Part shown: piece after piece, positions 16,474 through 22,677 of the stretch
How the letters are laid out: each line of letters opens with the position of its first letter
How positions within the stretch are numbered: the stretch's first letter is position 1
Assembly: GCA_022511075.1 (NCBI GenBank)
Contig: JAFLSE010000034.1
Location: 1-34,232, forward strand
Direction of reading: 5' to 3'
Origin: Prevotella sp.
Lineage (GTDB): Bacteria > Bacteroidota > Bacteroidia > Bacteroidales > Bacteroidaceae
DNA length: 34,232 nucleotides
Position numbers and translations under genes: made by a program
The notes under the pieces: model-generated
Told to the model about the DNA's origin: nothing
What the model saw: the letters and a program-made list of their open reading frames with translations, nothing else
Database searches by the model: none

Positions 16474-17181
16474 ATGGATGCATTTAATTTATATGTGTTT
16501 TTAACGGTGGTGGTACCGGTAATAGCGTATCTTGTATACATCTATATACGAGATGAGTATAAGAAAGAGCCCCTCATTGCTTTATGGGTAGCAGTTCTGT
16601 TTGGAATGTTTTCTGCCTACATACTTATTATTGAAGATTTCACTATTAAGTGGAATTACTATAAGGCATGGTATGAATGTTGGTACGATGGATTTGTGTC
16701 GTATGCAATCCCAGCCGAAATAGCCAAATTCATAGCACTTGCCATATTCCTGTTCTTTAACAGGTATTACGATGAATATGTAGATGCTGTTGTATATGCG
16801 GTATGTGTAGCATTAGGCTTTGTTGCCGTAATGAATGGATGGTACTTATGGAACAATGATGACAATCAGCTGCTGAGGGGCTTGCTAAGTGCATTTGTCT
16901 TGATTCCTGCTCATTTTACAGTCGGAACTGTTATGGGATATTTCTTTGCACTTGCAAAACTCCGGCATAAAGTGTATTTCTATTTGCTGGCTCTATTTGC
17001 GGCAATTGTTGTGGATGGTTGCTTTAGTTCGTTGGTTTTGTGGATTGGCGAGCAAGTATCTCTTTATGTTATTGCCATTGTTGTTTTAATACCGTTAGGT
17101 ATAGCCATGCATGGACTGACTCATGGACTGGGAATAGAACGACTGCTAATAAGCGATTCTGAAAAAGACAACAACAAATGA
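16474..17181 (+). CDS. PrsW-like membrane protein with degenerate active site
   Basis: 235 residues with about seven or eight membrane segments. The overall plan follows PrsW intramembrane proteases: IPAEIAKFIALAIF, then YYDEYVDAVVYAV, GFVAVMNGWY, PAHFTVGTVMGYF, and a late His (HGLTHGLG). Compared with the intact PrsW at 18663, the EE motif is AE (Ala81-Glu82), and the EN motif of GFAALENIGY is MN (Met120-Asn121). His147 is kept. Loss of two acidic residues suggests a pseudo-protease that may bind but not cut. It starts 2 bases after the RCK/RyR gene, and its stop overlaps the sigma-factor start (ATGA at 17178-17181). Confidence 0.7.
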   Translation: MDAFNLYVFLTVVVPVIAYLVYIYIRDEYKKEPLIALWVAVLFGMFSAYILIIEDFTIKWNYYKAWYECWYDGFVSYAIPAEIAKFIALAIFLFFNRYYDEYVDAVVYAVCVALGFVAVMNGWYLWNNDDNQLLRGLLSAFVLIPAHFTVGTVMGYFFALAKLRHKVYFYLLALFAAIVVDGCFSSLVLWIGEQVSLYVIAIVVLIPLGIAMHGLTHGLGIERLLISDSEKDNNK

Positions 17182-17810
17182 CTGACCAACAAATCATACA
17201 AGGGCTGATTGACCGGGACAATCGGGTGACAGAGGATTTCTTCTTCGTCAAGTGTCGCCCGTTGTTTTGTAGCATCATGCAGAAAGTGTTTGACTATGAG
17301 GTGGACTATGGCGAGTTCGTAAACGAGTTGTATGTCTATCTCATGGAGGACGATGCCGTCAAGCTCAGGAACTTTGAATATCGCAGTTCGGTTTATCAAT
17401 GGCTGAAGGTGCTTGCCGTCCGGTTCTTTATCAAGAAGCGGGGCAGTCTGATAGATGACACCAGCCACGAGCCTCCTTATAATGGGCAGGAGCAACAGCC
17501 TGCAACTGAACAGGATGGCTCAGCGGAAGATGATATGCAAAGGCTGTTCGGTCAGATGCCAAACAAGAGATATGCCTATGTCATTCAACGGCTCATTCTT
17601 GACGATTTGGAGCCAGAGCAGTTGGCAAAGGAAATGAACATTACGACGGCTAACCTATATAACATCAAAACGGCGTGCTATGGCTCAGCTGACCCACGTC
17701 GCCCTAAACGACATCAAAGAATATGGCAAATAAAAAATATATATCTGACGAACAGTTGGCTGCTTACCTCGATGGCAACACTAACGAGGCGGAAACGCTT
17801 GAAGTGCTGA
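17178..17810 (+). CDS. RNA polymerase sigma-70 family (ECF-like) factor, frameshifted near its end
   Basis: Region 2 is at about residues 20-95 (YGEFVNELYVYLM, YRSSVYQWLKVLAVRFFIKKR). Region 4 is at about 125-165 (RLILDDLEPEQLAKEMNIT, TANLYNIK). After TANLYNIK the expected helix is missing in this frame. The +1 frame restores it: RRAMAQLTHVALNDIKEYGK and a TAA at 17731-17733, which overlaps the next start at 17723 in the usual way. One extra A in the run 17667-17670 explains the shift. The current frame instead reads unrelated sequence to 17810. The gene pairs with the anti-sigma-like fusion downstream and would direct transcription of an unknown regulon, perhaps this island. Confidence 0.75.
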   Translation: MTDQQIIQGLIDRDNRVTEDFFFVKCRPLFCSIMQKVFDYEVDYGEFVNELYVYLMEDDAVKLRNFEYRSSVYQWLKVLAVRFFIKKRGSLIDDTSHEPPYNGQEQQPATEQDGSAEDDMQRLFGQMPNKRYAYVIQRLILDDLEPEQLAKEMNITTANLYNIKTACYGSADPRRPKRHQRIWQIKNIYLTNSWLLTSMATLTRRKRLKC

Positions 17811-18661
17811 ATGCCGTCAAGACAGACCCGGAACTTCGGGAAATTGTTGATATTGCATTAAGCATAGAAGAGGATGAAGCAGAGACATACGACACACTGC
17901 CGATGACGAAATTAGCAGCGGAAAGTGGGAGTAATAATTGCAGCGTGCTATGCGAGGCTTTTGTCCTCCATCGCAGGGGTGTTCCGTTTGAGGGAAGTGA
18001 TTTGTTGGATATGGCACAGAAAAATCATTGGCTTACCCCACAAGGCTCTCCGCTTCATGCCGTCGGTCAGTTGTTGGCACACTACGACTTGATGGTGACA
18101 CGCAGGTATGATGCTACGATTGATGACATTTGCAAAACACTCTCCGCAGACAATGACGTGCTGGTTGTGGTGGATAGCGATAAACTATATGAAGGACGGG
18201 AAGACCGTGAAGATGCCCCCAATCATACAGTCATTGTGTTAGGCATTGAGCAAGATCATGTCAGGTTGTTTGACCCTTCGGCGTCAGAGACCAATGTCAT
18301 CGTGCCTATGCGGTATTTCCTTCGTGCCTGGAAAGAGTCGCATAACTATATGGTTCGTGTGCTCCAATCTGCCGATGACTATGAGCCACAGCCCATCAAT
18401 CTTGACTACATCCAACTGACTGACGATCTTCTTGAACTGCGTGAAGCCATTGCCGAGAACGCCCATGAAGTCTGGGCTGCTGCCCGAATCAAGGAAGGTT
18501 GGACGTATGGCAGGGAGCGAGACGATGCTAACAAAAAACATCCCGACCTCATTCCGTATTCTGCATTGCCGGATAGTGAGAAAGAATATGACCGCCTGAT
18601 GGCTCTTGCCACCATCAAATTGGTAAAGAAGTTAGGGTTTGAAATCATCAAACGCAAGTGA
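17723..18661 (+). CDS. Anti-sigma-like / C39-like peptidase / RyR fusion protein
   Basis: 312 residues, three parts. Residues 1-50 (YISDEQLAAYLDGNTNEAE ... DPELRE) look like the helical N-terminus of Bacteroidota anti-sigma factors, lacking zinc ligands and any membrane segment. Residues about 65-215 look like a C39/papain-like fold with candidate catalytic Cys73 (NNCSVLCEAFVL), His168 (APNHTVIVLGI) and Asp184 (RLFDPS). Residues about 238-312 are a RyR domain (ELREAIAENAHEVWAAAR; LIPYSALPDSEKEYDRL), nearly the same as at 9728. It overlaps the sigma-factor gene and is followed 1 base later by PrsW. A plausible reading is a cytoplasmic sigma regulator whose hold or cleavage is controlled by a ligand bound to RyR. 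Peptidase activity is not certain. Confidence 0.75.
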   Translation: MANKKYISDEQLAAYLDGNTNEAETLEVLNAVKTDPELREIVDIALSIEEDEAETYDTLPMTKLAAESGSNNCSVLCEAFVLHRRGVPFEGSDLLDMAQKNHWLTPQGSPLHAVGQLLAHYDLMVTRRYDATIDDICKTLSADNDVLVVVDSDKLYEGREDREDAPNHTVIVLGIEQDHVRLFDPSASETNVIVPMRYFLRAWKESHNYMVRVLQSADDYEPQPINLDYIQLTDDLLELREAIAENAHEVWAAARIKEGWTYGRERDDANKKHPDLIPYSALPDSEKEYDRLMALATIKLVKKLGFEIIKRK

Positions 18662-18662
18662 C

Positions 18663-19367
18663 ATGAATACATTAATCATTCTGACCGCCGCACTGATTCC
18701 AGCCATTTTGCTATGGCTCTATATTTGGAAGAAAGATGCACAGCCGGAACCCACGTTTTGGCTGGTTAAAGCCGTGATGTGGGGCGTAGTGATATGCATC
18801 CCTGTCGCCATATTGGAATTTGGAATCCAGAGTCTCCTTTTTGGTGAGGATGGCGAACCTTCAAATCTTATTGGCACGACTATGGATGCTTTTCTCGTGG
18901 CAGCAATACCTGAAGAGACCTTCAACCTTTTTGCCTTGTGGATGGTATTAAGGAAGAATCCCTATTTTGATGAACATTTTGATGGTATTGTCTATGCCGT
19001 CAGTGTCGGATTAGGTTTTGCGGCATTAGAGAACATCGGTTATGTGTTTGGCGATGAAGAATGGCTCTCAACAGCTATTGCCCGTGCCTTATTGGCAGTC
19101 CCTGGCCATTATGCCTTTGCCGTGCTGATGGGCTACTACTATTCCGTCTATCATTTCGTAGACCGCTCTCCCAAGACAGCCACCTGCATCCTGCTGGTTC
19201 CAGTCATGGCGCATGGCATCTATGATTCTATTGCCTTCAGCGGACAAGTCAATCCGTATATTGGAGGCTTGAGTTCCTTCGCCCTCATCTGGTTCTGCAT
19301 TAAAATGCATGAGGTGGCGAAAACGAAAGTCTTGGCTCTGATTGATAAAGATACTCTCGGACAATAA
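18663..19367 (+). CDS. prsW: PrsW-family intramembrane metalloprotease
   Basis: 234 residues from ATG 18663, 1 base after the preceding stop; an in-frame upstream start would sit inside the RyR gene. It has about seven or eight membrane segments. PrsW motifs are intact: IPEETFNLF (Glu84-Glu85), FDEHFDGIVYAV, GFAALENIGY (Glu123-Asn124), PGHY (His149) and MAHGIYD (His184). In Bacillus, PrsW makes the first cut in the anti-sigma factor RsiW. Here it follows a sigma factor and an anti-sigma-like fusion, so a role in releasing the sigma factor is likely, though the fusion lacks a membrane segment. The symbol refers to family only. Confidence 0.75.
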   Translation: MNTLIILTAALIPAILLWLYIWKKDAQPEPTFWLVKAVMWGVVICIPVAILEFGIQSLLFGEDGEPSNLIGTTMDAFLVAAIPEETFNLFALWMVLRKNPYFDEHFDGIVYAVSVGLGFAALENIGYVFGDEEWLSTAIARALLAVPGHYAFAVLMGYYYSVYHFVDRSPKTATCILLVPVMAHGIYDSIAFSGQVNPYIGGLSSFALIWFCIKMHEVAKTKVLALIDKDTLGQ

Positions 19368-19426
19368 AAAATGAATTCCTGCGTTTAACATATAGACTAA
19401 AAACCAAGAACAAGCATATTAAAGAC

Positions 19427-19510
19427 ATGGAAAAAAAGTTACGTAGTAATGAAAATACAGTACCCCACACCGTCCAACGGTCGCTGGACGGTGAAGTTAA
19501 GTATGTGTGA
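19427..19510 (+). other. Possible 27-residue ORF across the first hairpin
   Basis: ATG at 19427 and TGA at 19508-19510 frame 27 residues rich in charged amino acids (MEKKLRSNENTVPHTVQ). It runs through the first hairpin of the intergenic element, so it may be chance. No family, no membrane segment. A leader-peptide role cannot be excluded. Confidence 0.15.
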
Positions 19511-19558
19511 TCGCCGACGCACCTATCTGCCTTAACCGTCCAGCGGCTGCTGAACGGT
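19468..19558. repeat. Paired inverted repeats (two hairpins in mutual inversion)
   Basis: Hairpin 1 at 19468-19493: CACCGTCCA pairs perfectly with TGGACGGTG across an 8-base loop. Hairpin 2 at 19535-19558: ACCGTCCAGC pairs with GCTGAACGGT with one mismatch and a 4-base loop. The inner arms are also inverted copies of each other: GCTGGACGGTGAAGTTAAG at 19483-19501 against CTTAACCGTCCAGC at 19531-19544, differing by a GAAG/gap. The element lies between the PrsW stop and the HU gene and is GC-richer than its surroundings. No T tract follows, so it is not a simple terminator. It may be a REP-like or attachment element. Confidence 0.65.
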
Positions 19559-19598
19559 GGACAAGAGAACAGAAACTATCCAAAACATGTGAATGACG

Positions 19599-19742
19599 AT
19601 GGCAATAAACATAGAATGGCAGGCACTGCCAACCTCACACGAAGAAAAGGGTAAGCAACCACAGCTATATCCCCGATTGGTTGACAATGAAGTTGTTGAC
19701 TTCTATAAACTGTGTAAAAAAGGTCTCAAAACATTCTTCTAA
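19599..19742 (+). pseudogene. HU-family DNA-binding protein, N-terminal part (frameshifted)
   Basis: ATG 19599 opens a 47-residue frame (MAINIEWQALPTSHEEKG ... VVDFYKLCKK) that ends at TAA 19740-19742. The sequence is a typical Bacteroidales HU-like N-terminus ending at the first helix (DFYKLCKK). The helix continues in the +1 frame as KKVSKHSSKSMGTVIGIVSD. The switch is at the A run 19716-19721: six A here, five would restore the frame. The downstream ORF has no good start of its own, so both pieces form one gene of about 204 residues. Too short to appear as a gene by length alone. Confidence 0.65.
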
Positions 19743-20214
19743 AAGTATGGGAACAGTGATTGGCATTGTCAGTGACACCATAGGTGTCATGAAGATGATG
19801 CTCCATGAAGGCAAGACTATCGACCTTGAAGATTTTGGTGTCTTCAAATTGTCGATAGGTACAGATAGCTATGTTACTCCTTCAACGCCTTACCACAAAC
19901 GTAAGGTTGTTGTCCGTGGAGTCAACTTCCAGCCCAACAAACTGTTGATGGATGCCATCGATATGCCAGATTTCCGCACGGTGCCACGCAATGCAAGTCC
20001 TGTGGTCATGTCCATAGAGCAGATGCAGCATGTGCTCACAGACTATTTCAAAGCGCACTATAGTATCACTCGTTCCCAAGTGGAGAAACTTTGTAAGATG
20101 AAACGCACAACCGCCTGTAACCGTTTAAGCGAACTCGTGAAATTAGGATTCTTGCGAAAAGTGGGTTATAATAAAGAAACGAAATATAAAATCATTATGC
20201 ATGACGAACTGTGA
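19681..20214 (+). CDS. HU-like / winged-helix DNA-binding protein, main part
   Basis: 177 residues in this frame if begun at TTG 19681, but the first about 12 residues are out of register (see the piece at 19599). Residues about 15-100 are the HU-like core: VSKHSSKSMGTVIGIVSD, LHEGKTIDLEDFGVFKLSI, then the DNA-arm region VTPSTPYHKRKVVVRGVNF. The C-terminal 65 residues form a winged helix (MSIEQMQHVLTDYF, SQVEKLCKMKRTTACNRLSEL, LGFLRKVG). HU fused to a winged helix is unusual and points to a sequence-specific regulator rather than a bulk nucleoid protein. The gene stands alone between the hairpins and a decayed PrsW tail; it may have been inserted there. Confidence 0.7.
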   Translation: MTMKLLTSINCVKKVSKHSSKSMGTVIGIVSDTIGVMKMMLHEGKTIDLEDFGVFKLSIGTDSYVTPSTPYHKRKVVVRGVNFQPNKLLMDAIDMPDFRTVPRNASPVVMSIEQMQHVLTDYFKAHYSITRSQVEKLCKMKRTTACNRLSELVKLGFLRKVGYNKETKYKIIMHDEL

Positions 20215-20310
20215 GTTGCTGACTTCATTTGGTTCTGTATTAAGAAGCATGAGATGGTGAAAGTGTTTATTCTTATTGAGAAGGATAATAATCTAATAAA
20301 TGTACCATAA
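20215..20310 (+). pseudogene. Remnant of a PrsW C-terminus
   Basis: The frame 20215-20310 reads IWFCIKKHEMVKVFILIEKD and stops at TAA 20308-20310. This matches the last part of the PrsW at 18663 (IWFCIKMHEVAKTKVLALID). The DNA also aligns (TGGTTCTGTATTAAGAAGCA here, TGGTTCTGCATTAAAATGCA there). No start or upstream PrsW domain remains; the HU gene ends directly before it. It shows that a second PrsW copy once lay here or that a segment holding the HU gene was inserted into a duplication. The 64 bases to the next gene are AT-rich without a clear promoter box. Confidence 0.65.
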
Positions 20311-20374
20311 ATATAGGCTGACCGAAACATATATAACATAAATATAGCATATTAATAATAACAAATTTAGGTAT

Positions 20375-22051
20375 ATGAATATAATTAAAATTGTTTTTTT
20401 TAAATCGTATAATACTGAATCTCAGTTGCTCTCTGCAATGATTGAGAAAAAAATTCAAGAAGTGTTTTGTGAATTTGGCTATGATTACATTTATGTCGTA
20501 TACAATTCTTGGGGATTAATTCCTTCTAAAGATAATCCAGAAACTTCTGCATATTTTTTATTGAAGGCTGCTTTTAACAATGATATTGTTATCATAGATG
20601 GTTCGCTTGATAAAACAAGTCTGTCATTTGATGTTGATTTTGGCAAGAATTATGAGTGTATTACTCCAGCCGTAATGAGCTTGGATAATGTTATTGTATT
20701 GAGCCGAACACAAATTCCGTTAAATTTCTTACCAACGCGTTCAAATGTATGTCCTTTAGGAAAAGATGAAGATCCCGTAAACCTTGATAATAAAAGGCTG
20801 CATGGATTTAGCAAAAAATATACTAATGAACAAATAGTTTGTTGGCTAAAAAGTGAATTAATTAGTATGTATAATAATAAGACTATTGGAGATAATGGTG
20901 TCGAGTACAATAGGTTGTTCAGAAATCCCCAATATAAGTTGGACATAACAGTATCACTTGATGATTTAATAAAAATACAAGAACATGTGTTTAATGAGAA
21001 TTCTGTTGCTCTAAAAAGGGAAAGACATTCCTTACAGAGTTCGAAAAGATGTTTCATTAGCTATCGTGGTACATATTGCAAAAAAGGCTACAGATCATCT
21101 TCTGGCCGTGAATATACCGTTGAGGATGTCAAGAATGTTATATTAGGAAAATATCCAAATGCAGAAGTCATCTATTTTAAAGAGGGAGCATTATCTAATG
21201 AATTTATGCCAGAAGTACGTAGATGGGGTTTTGTTAGTTATATAGATAGGGTAATTCGTGAATGTGATGAATTTTGGATATTCGATACAAAGTACAAAAA
21301 TCAAGAATCAGAGAATACTTTGGGATATTGGGATTCTTGGTGGTGCTTGGGAGAAATTCTTACTTTAATGAGAATGAAAGCTAATCTTCAATTAAAGCCA
21401 GATTTTCGTATTATGGTTTTTGACCCAGATGAGGAAAATGGACAAATAACATATCCGATCGATATGACAAAGTGGCATAAAATTACACAAGAAGAAAATC
21501 AAGAATTAGCTCGTTATTATGCAAATAGCGATTTCTTTGAAGCTGGCTATGAATCTGCAAAGAATATGAGAGCATTAAGAAAGTGGCCTACATTTATTCA
21601 GAAAATTAGATTCTATTTATTAAAAAAGTTTGTCTTTCCTGTTGTTTTGTCAGACGAATCAGATGAATACAAATTTGAAATTTTTCAAAAAAGTATATAT
21701 TCGCATGTATACGATAAGTCTTTTTATTCTGGAAGAATTTTTACTTCTCCCACAGAGTCTTCTAAAGGAGTAGACATCACAATTCTTTATGACAAGGACT
21801 TTGTATGGAAATTTCTTAATATTAACGGTTGGTATTCTAATCCGAAGAATCCTTCTGGACATATAGTAGAAAAATATCCTGGAGCAGATTTTATAACTGA
21901 AGAGCAATTTACAGACCAGAAAAGAAAAGAAATTGGAGTGATAAAAGACGAATCCGATGAATTTTATATATGGTGGGTACCCAGAAAAGGGAGGAGGACA
22001 GGGCCTAATGGATGCATAATTGAAATTGTTGAATTATACAAAAAACAATAG
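20375..22051 (+). CDS. Large protein with Rossmann-like N-terminus and divergent TIR-like domain
   Basis: 558 residues. Residues 1-165 are alpha/beta (IIKIVFFKSYNTES; FNNDIVIIDGSL; NVIVLSRTQIPLNF), a flavodoxin- or SLOG-like look without a sure match. Residues about 225-350 resemble a divergent TIR: KRCFISYRGTYCKKGY, VSYIDRVIRECDEFWIFDT, and DSWWCLGEILTLMRMK where the Glu could replace the usual catalytic residue. The last 150 residues (VDITILYDKDFVWKFLN ... FYIWWVPRKGRR) are unrecognised. It heads the second TIR run with two bases to the TIR gene at 22054. It may be a sensor or nucleotide-processing partner for that gene. Confidence in the TIR-like call itself is moderate to low. Confidence 0.6.
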   Translation: MNIIKIVFFKSYNTESQLLSAMIEKKIQEVFCEFGYDYIYVVYNSWGLIPSKDNPETSAYFLLKAAFNNDIVIIDGSLDKTSLSFDVDFGKNYECITPAVMSLDNVIVLSRTQIPLNFLPTRSNVCPLGKDEDPVNLDNKRLHGFSKKYTNEQIVCWLKSELISMYNNKTIGDNGVEYNRLFRNPQYKLDITVSLDDLIKIQEHVFNENSVALKRERHSLQSSKRCFISYRGTYCKKGYRSSSGREYTVEDVKNVILGKYPNAEVIYFKEGALSNEFMPEVRRWGFVSYIDRVIRECDEFWIFDTKYKNQESENTLGYWDSWWCLGEILTLMRMKANLQLKPDFRIMVFDPDEENGQITYPIDMTKWHKITQEENQELARYYANSDFFEAGYESAKNMRALRKWPTFIQKIRFYLLKKFVFPVVLSDESDEYKFEIFQKSIYSHVYDKSFYSGRIFTSPTESSKGVDITILYDKDFVWKFLNINGWYSNPKNPSGHIVEKYPGADFITEEQFTDQKRKEIGVIKDESDEFYIWWVPRKGRRTGPNGCIIEIVELYKKQ

Positions 22052-22053
22052 CT

Positions 22054-22638
22054 ATGGCATTAAAAGATTTGATTAGAACTATATTGGGCAGGACAATAGA
22101 ATACGGAGATAGAAGGTCAAAATCTTCAAATGAAATGTCTATTAAACATATAGCTTTTATAAGCTATAGGCGCAATGGCGGATATTTTATTGCGGAATTG
22201 TTAAAGCAATATTTAAAGTATAAAAACATTGAAGCTTTTATGGATATTCATAACGCACAAGGGGATTGGAAGAAATGTATTATGGAGATGATACCTAGTA
22301 CTCCTGTTTTTATTTTAGTAGTTACTCATGATATGTTTAGAGATAAACAGAAAGAAAACATAGAAGATTGGTGCGAGATTGAAATTGGTATTGCTTTGGA
22401 AGATAGAGGGAAAAATATAATACAATTTGTAGTGAATGAAAATGGGATAAATGTTCCAGATAATAATGGTGGTAGTCAAGCTAGAGATAGCTTTATTAAT
22501 ACAGCTTTTCGCTACTTAAATCCACAGTATAAAGAAAAACTTAACAAGTATCAGAGGTCTTTTTATTCAAGAGATTATCCAGATGCTTCTTTAGAAGACC
22601 TACTGAAAAAAATAAAGGGAGAAAAGGGAATTGTGTAA
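22054..22638 (+). CDS. Single-domain TIR protein
   Basis: 194 residues. A short basic N-terminus (about 30 residues) precedes the TIR domain: HIAFISYRRNGGYF, a loop around AFMDIHNAQGDW, and EDWCEIEIGIALED with the putative catalytic Glu110. The C-terminal about 60 residues are charged and helical. It begins 2 bases after the large TIR-like protein, so the two are probably made together. No membrane segment. As a stand-alone TIR it is a candidate NAD-consuming effector triggered by its upstream partner. Confidence 0.8.
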   Translation: MALKDLIRTILGRTIEYGDRRSKSSNEMSIKHIAFISYRRNGGYFIAELLKQYLKYKNIEAFMDIHNAQGDWKKCIMEMIPSTPVFILVVTHDMFRDKQKENIEDWCEIEIGIALEDRGKNIIQFVVNENGINVPDNNGGSQARDSFINTAFRYLNPQYKEKLNKYQRSFYSRDYPDASLEDLLKKIKGEKGIV

Positions 22639-22677
22639 TTGGTTGTATCTCGGAAGAAAAGTAAAGTATAGAATATT

